A stretch of 41,991 nucleotides of DNA from Oligoflexales bacterium (GTDB lineage Bacteria; Bdellovibrionota_B; Oligoflexia; Oligoflexales; JAGOVF01), in assembly GCA_018060885.1 (NCBI GenBank), contig JAGOVF010000015.1, positions 1 through 41,991 on the forward strand, read 5' to 3'. Positions 34,281 to 41,991 of the stretch are shown one piece after another (within the stretch, counting starts at the first letter, position 1; each line of letters opens with the position of its first letter). The translations under genes and the position numbers were made by a program. Under the pieces are notes generated by a model. The model was not told where the DNA came from. It saw only the letters and a program-made list of their open reading frames with translations, and made no database searches.

Positions 34281-35588
34281 TTAACGAAAATTGACTTCTG
34301 GAAACATGACAGTTAAACGGCTTAAAACTAAATCTCGGTTGAAATTATTTCCCAGCAAGAGAGAATGCAGATTTTTTTCAGCATCCATGTTTAATTTTGT
34401 AATTGGATCAGAACTTAAAAGGCTAGTAGAATTTCGAATTGCATTGACGAGCTGAGCAGATGCAGGACTTTCAGAATTCAAATAGAGTCCCAAGTAAGAA
34501 AGTATCACCCTTTGCTCTAATAAAGGCTTTAATGCTAATTCGCCGCTGAAACCTTTCGAGCAATCTTCTATTTCGTCAAAGGTTTTTGCACTATCAAGAC
34601 AAGTTAACACAGAAAAAATCGATTTCGTCACCATGGTCTTTCTATCTGACTGAGCAACCATATGCTGCAAATAAATCAAGCGATTTTGCACACTTTCTAA
34701 CACGAGAGGATTTGTTGATTTCAAATTATTTCCACTGACTAATTGATCCAAAGCTAATTGAGCCATCTGAATGCAAGCTTGATAGTAATTCAAAGGCTCC
34801 AACCAGAGCTTTGATTGACGGCGGTTGATCCATGCCCTATTCCATAAAAGAAGCTTGTACCAATCCTTGTCTGAATTTATAGCAACACTCTCAAACTGAT
34901 CCACACTCAAGCCGGACAAAGACTGCCACTGTTTTTTCCAGTTAGTAACCGAACATGACTTTGGGGTGCTTTCATCGAGAGTCCCGCGCAAATACTGCAC
35001 ATCTAAACCTTTTAGCTCACCCTCATTTGCATAGGCATAGTACCGGAGGAAGGGAATTAAAAAATTAAACGCCTCTGGACTCGACATTGCGAGTTGTACG
35101 AGTTCAGTTGAATTATTTGCGACATATCCACGAACAGAAAATAAACCTTCAGTTTTTTGTAAGCGTTCAATGCGAGCTCGGTGGCGCTGAAATAATTCGA
35201 CATTAAACTCTGTCGGCTTGAGCTTAAGTACCAGCCAGTCTGAGGAAAATATTGTAACAAGAGCAAGTGCAGCCGCAAACACGACAAACCAAAGCCATTT
35301 TGATGAAGGCTTCTGTGCCCTGCGTTTTCGCCTTCTTTTTAAGGGCCTAATCGGTTCAGCATATTCAGAAACCGGTACGCTTTCCTTATTAAATAAATAA
35401 TTATAAATTTCAGCATAGTTTTTTTTTAATTCTTCTTGATGTTCAAGCTTTACCCATGGTCCGCAGCTCCCACTCACCTCATCAGACAAGCCAAACTCCA
35501 TCGCTTTATAAGCTGCAACGAGCTTAGTCAGTGAGAAGGGGCCGATGTAGTTCTCATAGTCGCGTCGCACTAGAAACAACTTGCGCAT
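34281..35588 (-). CDS. GYF-like domain membrane protein
   Basis: 435 residues. The N-terminus, about 1-60, has the GYF_2-like pattern with IGPFSLTKLVAAYK and CGPWVKL (a Gly-Pro-Phe and a late Trp), a domain used to bind proline-rich or partner proteins. A very basic stretch (RPLKRRRKRR, about 81-90) and one membrane helix (about 98-114) follow. The outer part, about 120-435, is helical and unrecognised. The topology is N-in with a large periplasmic domain. It starts two bases after the PP2C stop, so it is cotranscribed with it and is a candidate partner of the kinase/phosphatase system. Confidence 0.78.
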   Translation of the reverse strand: MRKLFLVRRDYENYIGPFSLTKLVAAYKAMEFGLSDEVSGSCGPWVKLEHQEELKKNYAEIYNYLFNKESVPVSEYAEPIRPLKRRRKRRAQKPSSKWLWFVVFAAALALVTIFSSDWLVLKLKPTEFNVELFQRHRARIERLQKTEGLFSVRGYVANNSTELVQLAMSSPEAFNFLIPFLRYYAYANEGELKGLDVQYLRGTLDESTPKSCSVTNWKKQWQSLSGLSVDQFESVAINSDKDWYKLLLWNRAWINRRQSKLWLEPLNYYQACIQMAQLALDQLVSGNNLKSTNPLVLESVQNRLIYLQHMVAQSDRKTMVTKSIFSVLTCLDSAKTFDEIEDCSKGFSGELALKPLLEQRVILSYLGLYLNSESPASAQLVNAIRNSTSLLSSDPITKLNMDAEKNLHSLLLGNNFNRDLVLSRLTVMFPEVNFR

Positions 35589-35590
35589 TG

Positions 35591-36319
35591 TTATAGCTCC
35601 ACCGAAGCTACAAGCACCGTAATGTTGTCTTTGCCACCTTGTTTATTAGCTTCATTTATCAAAACTTTAGGGAGTTGTTCGATATTGTGTGCATATTTAT
35701 TCATAATTTTTAACAAAGTGCGATCATCAATCATTCCATATAAACCATCCGAACAAGTCAAAAAAACTTGCCCCGGTAGTAAATCAATAGAATACAAATC
35801 AACTTCGCATTTATTAGTTAGGCCAAGAGCACGAGTCAAGGCAGACTTTTTTGAGCCAGGAAGTATATTTTCCGTTTGCATCCAGCCTTTTTCTAAAAAG
35901 GTTTCAACATTGTGATCTATAGTGAGTTGAAATAAATTCTCATGGTAGTATAGATAAGTACGGCTATCGCCAACATGAGCTAAATACGCTTTTTCTCCCA
36001 CAAACATTATGCATTCTAAGGTTGTTCCCATGCCCCTAACATGTGGTTTTTTAAAACCCTCATCTATAATTGTTGCATTGAGACGATCGATTGTAGCTAA
36101 TAGAAAGTTTTTTGCTTCATCATGACGTATCATTTCAGAATTTAGTAATTCGTTTTTTAGACCGTTAACTGCTAATTTTGAAGCAACTTCTCCACCCTTG
36201 CGCCCACCTATTCCATCAGCAACTACCCCCACTCCAAGATCAGAATTAAAATACAAACTATCTTGGTTATACTTACGCAAAAGCCCAACATCTGTTGCAC
36301 CAACCATCACAAACTTCAA
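35591..36319 (-). CDS. PP2C-family Ser/Thr protein phosphatase
   Basis: 242 residues, the standard length of bacterial PP2C/Stp phosphatases, which remove phosphate from Ser and Thr using two metal ions. Visible motifs: VGLLRKYNQDS near 11-21, VADGIGGRKGGEVAS at 33-47, the AHVGDSRTYLYY block near 115-126, the LTRALGL segment, the FLTCSDGLYGMI motif and the late GGKDNITVLV. All metal-binding Asp residues appear present. The likely opposing kinase is the Ser/Thr kinase at 41338, about 5 kb away. Confidence 0.92.
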   Translation of the reverse strand: MKFVMVGATDVGLLRKYNQDSLYFNSDLGVGVVADGIGGRKGGEVASKLAVNGLKNELLNSEMIRHDEAKNFLLATIDRLNATIIDEGFKKPHVRGMGTTLECIMFVGEKAYLAHVGDSRTYLYYHENLFQLTIDHNVETFLEKGWMQTENILPGSKKSALTRALGLTNKCEVDLYSIDLLPGQVFLTCSDGLYGMIDDRTLLKIMNKYAHNIEQLPKVLINEANKQGGKDNITVLVASVEL

Positions 36320-36438
36320 AAGGCCACTCCCAAACTACAAAATCAAACTTGGACCCAAATATTCTTTTTAAATTTCGGCTCTCTGTAAATTATCTGAATA
36401 AAAACAAGTAACACTTTCACGTCAGGTGAATTTGAAAT

Positions 36439-37317
36439 TTAGAAAAAATCAGCATTAGGCGTATAAACCCAACCACTTGTATCGAGATAGCCCACTGGCA
36501 TTTCACTCAATTGCTTTTGTACAAAAAACCAAGCCATACAAGCCGTCACAAAAGCAGAAAATACTGGCAATGAATGAGCTATCTCTGAAAATTGTTCTGA
36601 TTCTATCAAAGACCCGTTATCGGAAGATTTTATATTCAACTTCCGACAAAAAGCTAAACAAAGTTCCTCACGCACACTTTTTCCAACTTCAAACGATCGA
36701 TATTTTTCTATGACATCAGGTTCTGCCTCTAAAAAATGGCTTAACTTTTTTAAACTTTCAAGCACGCTTGTTTCTTTTAATGTGCAATCAATATTTAGAG
36801 CACGCAGCCTTTTTTGAAGCGTTTGACCCCTAATCACCAGTGGTGCCAAATTAGAACTAAAACTAGGTTCTTTTATACTTCCATGCTCATTAGAAGCCGA
36901 AAAGATGTCCCATAAACGATGACATTGGGGATTAACTGGCCTTTGGCGTTTTTTCTTTTTAAAAAACGGATTAACTTGGGCAAGCGCTAGCATGTATGCA
37001 ACTGTCGTATCTTCGCAAGCATAGACTCCTGGACAAACAGGTCTCTGACAACTTACGCAGGGTGGATATGATAATGGGGTATCGACAAATATACTGGCAA
37101 TGTTGCTTTCTGAAGCAATAATTTTAGCAATTCGGTCATCTGAGTAACTGCTTCCCAAACTGCCAATTTTTTCATATAATTTTTTAATTCTTAGGCTAGG
37201 AGTTCGTACTTGTTGTTCGAGGATAATGACCGCTGTTTTGAGCGAGTTAGATCCCGCTAAATGAATTCCTATGAACTTGGTTCTGTCTCGTTCTGTTTGA
37301 TTAAATTGTTTGTCCAT
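36439..37317 (-). CDS. DUF429-like protein with Cys cluster
   Basis: 292 residues. The opening KFIGIHLAGSNSLKTAVIILE and the FVDTPLSYPPC segment match the DUF429 pattern (predicted RNase H-like fold with conserved acidic residues); a later RLWDIF resembles the R-x-x-D of the family. Directly after VDTPLS lies Cys87-x2-Cys90-x4-Cys95-x5-Cys101, with Cys132 further on, suggesting a metal or iron-sulphur site. No catalytic activity is proved for DUF429. The gene is divergent from the outer-membrane candidate at 37384; they have only 66 bases between start codons. Confidence 0.75.
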   Translation of the reverse strand: MDKQFNQTERDRTKFIGIHLAGSNSLKTAVIILEQQVRTPSLRIKKLYEKIGSLGSSYSDDRIAKIIASESNIASIFVDTPLSYPPCVSCQRPVCPGVYACEDTTVAYMLALAQVNPFFKKKKRQRPVNPQCHRLWDIFSASNEHGSIKEPSFSSNLAPLVIRGQTLQKRLRALNIDCTLKETSVLESLKKLSHFLEAEPDVIEKYRSFEVGKSVREELCLAFCRKLNIKSSDNGSLIESEQFSEIAHSLPVFSAFVTACMAWFFVQKQLSEMPVGYLDTSGWVYTPNADFF

Positions 37318-37383
37318 GAGGCACTGCCCATTTTGCCAAATATTATTCTAAGAAATTCTTTTAGAACGAGATTCTTTTTTCGT

Positions 37384-39183
37384 ATGTCAAAGCAATCTTT
37401 CTTTATTCTAACATTTAATCTGCTTTTTATTTCAACTTTATTTTGGACAAAACATTCTTTCGCGAGACCTGCTAAACAAGGATTATCTAAAGCGCAAAAC
37501 ACGCAAATTCAAAACCACGCGCCACATGATACGAATTCTCAAATGGCACTTGCCCGGCAACACTTTGAAAAACAAGAATACGCAAAAAGCATTGGAGTAC
37601 TCAAGCGCATTCAAAACAAGCAGCCGCGGTATTGCCCTGCTCTAGAGCTTATGGCAGCAGCATATTTTCACATTGGGTTACCGATTCGTGCACTTTACTT
37701 CTTAAAACGCTGCGAAAAGACCAGCCTCACTCCTTCCTACAATGCATATTACCAGGGCATGAGTTTTTATTTTTTGGAAAAGCTCCCAACAGCAAAGGCG
37801 CTGCTAAGTAGAGCGTCTCAATATTCTGACTTGTATGCTTCGAATGCCTTATTTGAATTAGCAATCATCGAATATCACCAAAAAGAATTTAATCAAGCCG
37901 CTAACGGATTCCGAATGTACTTAGCTAAATACCCAAATGGACCTTATGCGCAAAAAGCCATGACCGGACTTAAAAGTATTCAGCGTAGAGTTTATTTAAG
38001 ACATCTTTTTGGAATTGCTTATCCAAATGCTGATATCGCGACGTTTAAATATAATCCACTTTCACTATTTGATTTTCAACACTTCTGGCTGTTAGGGATA
38101 GCGACAGGATACACTGAATCGCACGAAAAAGACCCGGTGAGTTCAAATGGAGGTGGCGTCCTTCTTAAAAATACTGCGGCACTCGACTATTTTCTCGAAA
38201 CCCAAGCTTCTTTCGGAATTGGACCTTTTACCAGCACAAGTAACGTAGTTTTTGCTGGCTATAATTACCGACAAAGATGGTTGACGACGCCCGATAGAGT
38301 ACAGCTTTACTTTGAAGACATCACAGACTTTGAATACTTTTTATACCGACCTGATCTCCTCGTCAGAACACATGAATTTTATCTAGATTATTCACGCGAG
38401 CTCTTTACAGATCTTTTTGTCGGAGCTTATACGAAAATTGGCTATACCAGAATGGGTAGCTCCTTTCTTACAACTCCTGAAGATACCGAAATTCAGAAGT
38501 CTATAACCATAGGTCAAAGTCAACTCTTAATGCCTTGGGTTCGATCTCCAATTAACGATTACATTGATGTTATGATTTATGCCTATTTGAATAAAAATTT
38601 AAATGAAGAGGCTCCAGAATTTTCTCATAAGACCTTCGAGTTTGGCGGAAATAGTCCATCTATAAGTTTTGGCGGCAGAGGAATTTTTAATTACCCTGCA
38701 ATATCTTTAAAACTTAATTTGGAAATATTTCGTTTCAACTACACTTATAATGATTACTGGCTAGATTCACGTAAAGAAGGGGTCTTAGTTGAAGCTGAAA
38801 ATGAGTTTCTTCCAAGCTGGCATTTAAAAGGTAGTTTAGGGATGTATGGCGACACCTATTCTGTGCAACAACTCAAAGCAGGCCCTTGTCAAAGCCAAGA
38901 AACACGCCGCAGTAATAGCGATCGCCCCACCCCATGCTGGCGTACAGACCAAGGATTTTTCTATTCTGCAGAACTATATTGGAATTATACAAATTTTACC
39001 CGTTATGCTATTTCTTACGAATTCTTAGAAAACAAAAATCCTAACCTCACACAATTTGACCAGAATATTCAAACTCTGACTTTTTCTGCTAATATCGCCT
39101 TTCCAGATGTTAATAAAGTCAGAACATATACCGATCAACTCAGAGTACATCCGCTATTCAATAAAAAAGAGGGTTTTGAGTGA
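37384..39183 (+). CDS. TPR-containing outer-membrane candidate
   Basis: 599 residues from the ATG at 37384, chosen because it begins a signal peptide (cleavage near HSFA). A longer frame from 37261 would run into the divergent gene. Residues about 50-200 contain helical repeats of TPR type (AYFHIGLPIRALYFLKRCEK and IEYHQKEFNQAANGFRMYL, each with the expected spacing). Residues 205-599 are rich in Tyr, Phe and Asp with beta-strand alternation, as in outer-membrane barrels. The function is unknown. Its stop overlaps the PilZ start (GTGA), so it is coupled to a cyclic-di-GMP-type protein. Confidence 0.8.
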   Translation: MSKQSFFILTFNLLFISTLFWTKHSFARPAKQGLSKAQNTQIQNHAPHDTNSQMALARQHFEKQEYAKSIGVLKRIQNKQPRYCPALELMAAAYFHIGLPIRALYFLKRCEKTSLTPSYNAYYQGMSFYFLEKLPTAKALLSRASQYSDLYASNALFELAIIEYHQKEFNQAANGFRMYLAKYPNGPYAQKAMTGLKSIQRRVYLRHLFGIAYPNADIATFKYNPLSLFDFQHFWLLGIATGYTESHEKDPVSSNGGGVLLKNTAALDYFLETQASFGIGPFTSTSNVVFAGYNYRQRWLTTPDRVQLYFEDITDFEYFLYRPDLLVRTHEFYLDYSRELFTDLFVGAYTKIGYTRMGSSFLTTPEDTEIQKSITIGQSQLLMPWVRSPINDYIDVMIYAYLNKNLNEEAPEFSHKTFEFGGNSPSISFGGRGIFNYPAISLKLNLEIFRFNYTYNDYWLDSRKEGVLVEAENEFLPSWHLKGSLGMYGDTYSVQQLKAGPCQSQETRRSNSDRPTPCWRTDQGFFYSAELYWNYTNFTRYAISYEFLENKNPNLTQFDQNIQTLTFSANIAFPDVNKVRTYTDQLRVHPLFNKKEGFE

Positions 39184-39824
39184 AAGAAGGCGACTACAGA
39201 AAAACTATCGACCTAGCCTACAAATACCGTTCTCCGGTGTTTTTAAACTGTGAAGGCATAGATATAACTTTTGAGTCGTGTATTCGAATGTACGACGGAA
39301 ATAGCATTATTCTCGAGAATAGTGTGCATCCCGATTACATTAGAAAGTTCACCCAGGCCAAACGATTTTCTGTCCAAATTAATATGCTGAGATTTGAAAG
39401 TGATGAAATTCACTCTAACGGTAAGGAAATAATATTCCCACTCAAATATGATGATAGTTTTGAGAATTCACGCTCCGCTGAACGCTACAGTTTTAGTAAA
39501 GAAGAACAAGTCTATTGCAAGTTACGCAACCCTTTTGATCAAGTGACGTTCATTAAGAAAAAGATTGTTGATCTTTCTAATACTGGACTTTGCCTCAAAA
39601 GCCAGTCCAGTACATCATTATTTCAACCTGGGGTTCAATTCAGTTATCTTACTGTTGATATAGACGGAGCAACTTTTTTGCAAACATCAGGAACTGTGAT
39701 TTATGTTCGAAAGATGATGAATAAACATGGGAAATTAGAAGAGCAAATAGGAATAAAATTCGATAAAGAAATTCACCAAATAGAAAAAATAAAACCCGCA
39801 CTTTCAAGTGGAAGAAATATCTGA
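39180..39824 (+). CDS. PilZ domain protein
   Basis: 214 residues from GTG at 39180 (overlaps the preceding TGA; AGAGGG upstream). The N-terminal 100 residues resemble a YcgR/PilZN-like region. The C-terminal part has PilZ features: an ERYSF segment near 100, IVDLSNTGLCLKS at 130-142 (the D/N-x-S-x-x-G motif), and the SGTVIYVRK and IGIKFDK strands. PilZ domains usually bind cyclic di-GMP; the RxxxR motif is partly kept (RSAER), so binding is likely but not certain. It sits between the outer-membrane candidate and a nucleotidase. Confidence 0.82.
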   Translation: MKEGDYRKTIDLAYKYRSPVFLNCEGIDITFESCIRMYDGNSIILENSVHPDYIRKFTQAKRFSVQINMLRFESDEIHSNGKEIIFPLKYDDSFENSRSAERYSFSKEEQVYCKLRNPFDQVTFIKKKIVDLSNTGLCLKSQSSTSLFQPGVQFSYLTVDIDGATFLQTSGTVIYVRKMMNKHGKLEEQIGIKFDKEIHQIEKIKPALSSGRNI

Positions 39825-41272
39825 AAAAAACTAACAAACCATTAAGCCCCTGGCAAAGAGTCTACGTCAATCGCAGCCTTAATATGGCTAAGATTAAATG
39901 GATAGGGTTTGATATGGATCATACTCTTGCACAATACAACCAAATTCGCTTTGAACGCCTCGCATTTAAGGCCGCCTTAGAAAAATTTATTGAAATTGGC
40001 TATCCTCCAGAATTAGCTAAACTTGAATACAATCCTTCTTTTTTAATTCGCGGTCTTTTGGTTGATGTCAAGCGTGGCAATTTATTAAAGGTTGACTGTC
40101 ATAAATACGTAAAAACTGCTTTCCATGGCCATAAAAAGCTTACTAAAGAACAACGCGATCAACTATATAATCAACAAAGCTTTAAAGCCGAAAGTTTTAA
40201 AACTGTCGATACGTTTTTCGCCCTGAGCGAAATGCAAATGTATGCAGAAATCATTGATTATATGAACAGTCATCCAGGGGTCATCAGAAAGAGCTTTGAA
40301 GAGGTTTATCTAGACGTCAAGCACTGTATTGACAAAAGCCATAGCGATGGTTCTATAAAACATTTAGTATTGATGCAACCGCAACTTTATATAGATAAAG
40401 ACAAACAACTCGCCGCAACATTAAAGAAACTAAGTGAAGCTGGCAAAAAAATTTTTTTGCTAACAAATTCACTTTGGGATTACACTGACGCAATTATGAA
40501 ACACTTGTTACCAAAAGAAAAGGGCATGACAAGTTGGCGTGACTATTTTGATCTAGTAATAGTTGGAGGCAACAAACCAAATTTTTTTAGCGGCCGGCAG
40601 CCCTTTTACAAGGTTTTAACCGAATCAGGAAGTCTGCGGGTGACACATGGCCAGCTCAATCCAGATGATGTTTACCATGGCGGTAATGCTCATAGCCTTG
40701 AAAAATTTTTGCGTGTCAAAGGTGATGAAATCGCTTACGTTGGCGATCACATCTATGGCGATATATTCCATTCCAAGGATAAATTCAATTGGCGAACCAT
40801 CCTTATCATCCGAGAATTAGAGCACGAACTCAAGAGTCTCAATGCTTTAAAAAAGAATTTAGCAGATATTCGTAAAATTTCATTAGAAAGAGAACAGTTA
40901 GAGGAAGAGCATCACCAGCTAGCCATGGCACATTTACAAAGCCAGAGCCGCAGCGCGCATAAAAAAAATGATAACCCATATAAAGTTCGCAGTCTGACTA
41001 TAAAACAGAATAAATTTCGCAAAGAACTGGAATATTTTGAATTAAAAATAGCTAGTTGCCATGAGAAAATAAAATCATTAATGGAAAAACGTTCCCAGAC
41101 GTTTCATCCACTTTGGGGAGAGCTATTGAGAACTGGAATGGAAAGAAGCCGCTTTGCTGATCAGATTACTGAATATGCCTGTTTATACACAAGTAAAGTA
41201 ACTAATTTGTTATTTTATAGTCCTTTCAAAAAATTTGAGTCTCATAAGGACAGGCTGCCCCACGAAATTTAA
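39821..41272 (+). CDS. HAD-type IMP/GMP-like purine 5'-nucleotidase
   Basis: 483 residues if started at a CTG at 39821, or 462 from the ATG at 39884. Similar to eukaryotic cytosolic IMP/GMP 5'-nucleotidase (NT5C2), a HAD-fold phosphatase. From the ATG numbering: DxDxT in FDMDHTLAQY with Asp10 and Asp12, FLLTNSLW for motif II, and YVGDHIYGD for the late acidic motif. The family-typical RVYVNRSLN lies in frame upstream of the ATG, so the true start is earlier: GGAAG stands six bases before CTG 39821, which overlaps the TGA of the PilZ gene. No ATG, GTG or TTG exists in frame between the upstream TAA at 39764 and 39884. Confidence 0.9.
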   Translation: MKKTNKPLSPWQRVYVNRSLNMAKIKWIGFDMDHTLAQYNQIRFERLAFKAALEKFIEIGYPPELAKLEYNPSFLIRGLLVDVKRGNLLKVDCHKYVKTAFHGHKKLTKEQRDQLYNQQSFKAESFKTVDTFFALSEMQMYAEIIDYMNSHPGVIRKSFEEVYLDVKHCIDKSHSDGSIKHLVLMQPQLYIDKDKQLAATLKKLSEAGKKIFLLTNSLWDYTDAIMKHLLPKEKGMTSWRDYFDLVIVGGNKPNFFSGRQPFYKVLTESGSLRVTHGQLNPDDVYHGGNAHSLEKFLRVKGDEIAYVGDHIYGDIFHSKDKFNWRTILIIRELEHELKSLNALKKNLADIRKISLEREQLEEEHHQLAMAHLQSQSRSAHKKNDNPYKVRSLTIKQNKFRKELEYFELKIASCHEKIKSLMEKRSQTFHPLWGELLRTGMERSRFADQITEYACLYTSKVTNLLFYSPFKKFESHKDRLPHEI

Positions 41273-41337
41273 GGAAGCTCCAATTATTCCGAAACCTAAC
41301 AACGATCTGTTGTGAAAAGTTTTAGGGAAATCAATTG

Positions 41338-41991
41338 GTGGAAAAAAACCTGTTACTCGACAATCGCTATCAACTCGAAAACCGCATCGGCAGCGGCGGA
41401 ATGGCTTCTGTCTATATGGCAATGGATTTAAAGCTTAAAAGAAAAGTCGCCGTTAAAATTTTACATGAACATATGGCGAAAAATCCAGAAATCAAAAAGC
41501 GTTTCCAACTTGAAGCGCAAGCTATTTCTGCAATAGAACACCCAAATATTGTAAAAATATACGATTACTCAGGTATCAATAGTGAGCATTCTTGGCTCGT
41601 GACCGAAGTCATTTCAGGTCAAAATCTCGGAGAATATCTTAGTCTTTTTCCAAAATCTCGCCTGCACCCAATTCTCGCGAGTTGTATTGTTCGCGAAGTC
41701 AGCAAAGCCTTAGGAGCTGCACACGATAAAGGAATTATCCACCGTGATATAAAACCAGAAAACGTCATGATTACAGAAACTGGTGTTGTGCGTCTTATGG
41801 ATTTTGGAATTGCTAAAGATTTGCAGCAAAACTCGCTAACGCAAACCGGTACTTTTATTGGCTCGCCTGGATATATGTCTGTCGAGCAAATCAAAGGTAA
41901 AGGAGTTGACTATAGAAGTGATATATACAGTTTAAGTATTCTATTTTACGAGCTGGTAACTGGTGTTCTTCCATACAAAGGTAGCAGCTCC
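41338..41991 (+). CDS. Hanks-type Ser/Thr protein kinase (5' part)
   Basis: 218 codons, running off the right end. GTG at 41338 is chosen because AGGGAA is eight bases upstream; a TTG at 41335 is possible. The kinase core is complete as far as it goes: GSGGMASVY glycine loop near 21-29, catalytic Lys in VAVKIL, HRDIKPENVM catalytic loop, LMDFGIAKD with the DFG, and GSPGYMSVEQIKG beyond the activation loop. The start of helix F (SDIYSLSILFYELV) is included. The C-terminal part (possible membrane helix and sensor) is missing from the window. It is a natural opponent of the PP2C at 35591. Confidence 0.93.
   Translation, partial: MEKNLLLDNRYQLENRIGSGGMASVYMAMDLKLKRKVAVKILHEHMAKNPEIKKRFQLEAQAISAIEHPNIVKIYDYSGINSEHSWLVTEVISGQNLGEYLSLFPKSRLHPILASCIVREVSKALGAAHDKGIIHRDIKPENVMITETGVVRLMDFGIAKDLQQNSLTQTGTFIGSPGYMSVEQIKGKGVDYRSDIYSLSILFYELVTGVLPYKGSSS

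Noticed and set aside
34260-34291. Imperfect hairpin between roxA and the GYF-like gene
   Set aside because: The stem has a bulge, no T run follows on either strand, and it overlaps the stop codon of the GYF-like gene.
37261-37383. Longer start for the TPR/outer-membrane candidate
   Set aside because: It overlaps the divergent DUF429-like gene, and the ATG at 37384 begins a clean signal peptide.
41619-41894. Minus-strand open frame at the right end
   Set aside because: It lies wholly within the kinase, whose motifs are complete on the plus strand.

Overview
The window is ordinary, densely coded chromosome of a Gram-negative bacterium, roughly 40% GC by eye. It has many lipoprotein signal peptides, a probable outer-membrane TPR/beta protein, PgpA, an FtsX-type ABC exporter/importer pair, RoxA and Era. 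The mixture of many uncharacterised small lipoproteins, a secreted Cys-Trp-Gly RCC1-like repeat protein, Hanks-type kinase/PP2C signalling with PilZ and GYF-like proteins, and a eukaryote-like IMP/GMP 5'-nucleotidase suggests the Bdellovibrionota/Oligoflexia or a deltaproteobacterial relative. That placement is inferred from gene content only. I see no rRNA, tRNA, CRISPR, insertion sequence, prophage or conjugation gene.

Layout. (1) 1-6341: the tail of a plus-strand gene, then a minus-strand series ndk, tex, mtnP, ybgC-like thioesterase, RCC1-like secreted protein, SnoaL-like secreted protein. (2) 6544-9258: three lipoproteins of unknown function, two good terminators and a 410-bp gene-poor stretch with a perfect 12-bp palindrome. 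(3) 15602-9287, minus strand: one tight operon of SGNH hydrolase, lipoprotein, acyl-CoA carboxylase beta subunit, biotin carboxylase, separate biotinyl protein and pgpA, a lipid-metabolism set. (4) 15772-21595, plus strand: AMP nucleosidase, yebC, membrane-anchored coiled-coil protein, trmH, apaG, metG, a translation/RNA set. (5) 21623-25981: a gluzincin-type metalloprotease lipoprotein (minus strand), yggU, and three exported proteins of unknown role. (6) 26056-29176, minus strand: SDR oxidoreductase, serA, PaaI-like thioesterase. (7) 29292-34238, plus strand: ABC ATPase and FtsX-type permease with a His-Glu repeat, SpoU rRNA methyltransferase, era, roxA. (8) 34281-41991: GYF-like membrane protein and PP2C phosphatase, DUF429-like protein, then on the plus strand a TPR/beta outer-membrane candidate, PilZ protein, IMP/GMP 5'-nucleotidase and the start of a Ser/Thr kinase that runs off the end.

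Genes are packed with many stop/start overlaps, and non-ATG starts are common (GTG, TTG, and by inference one CTG), so translational coupling is likely widespread. The points most worth a second look are the probable CTG start of the 5'-nucleotidase, the zinc-type ABC pair without its usual partners, the Cys cluster in the DUF429-like protein, the Asn-to-Ser change in the G4 motif of Era, and the lipid operon with a split biotin-dependent carboxylase.
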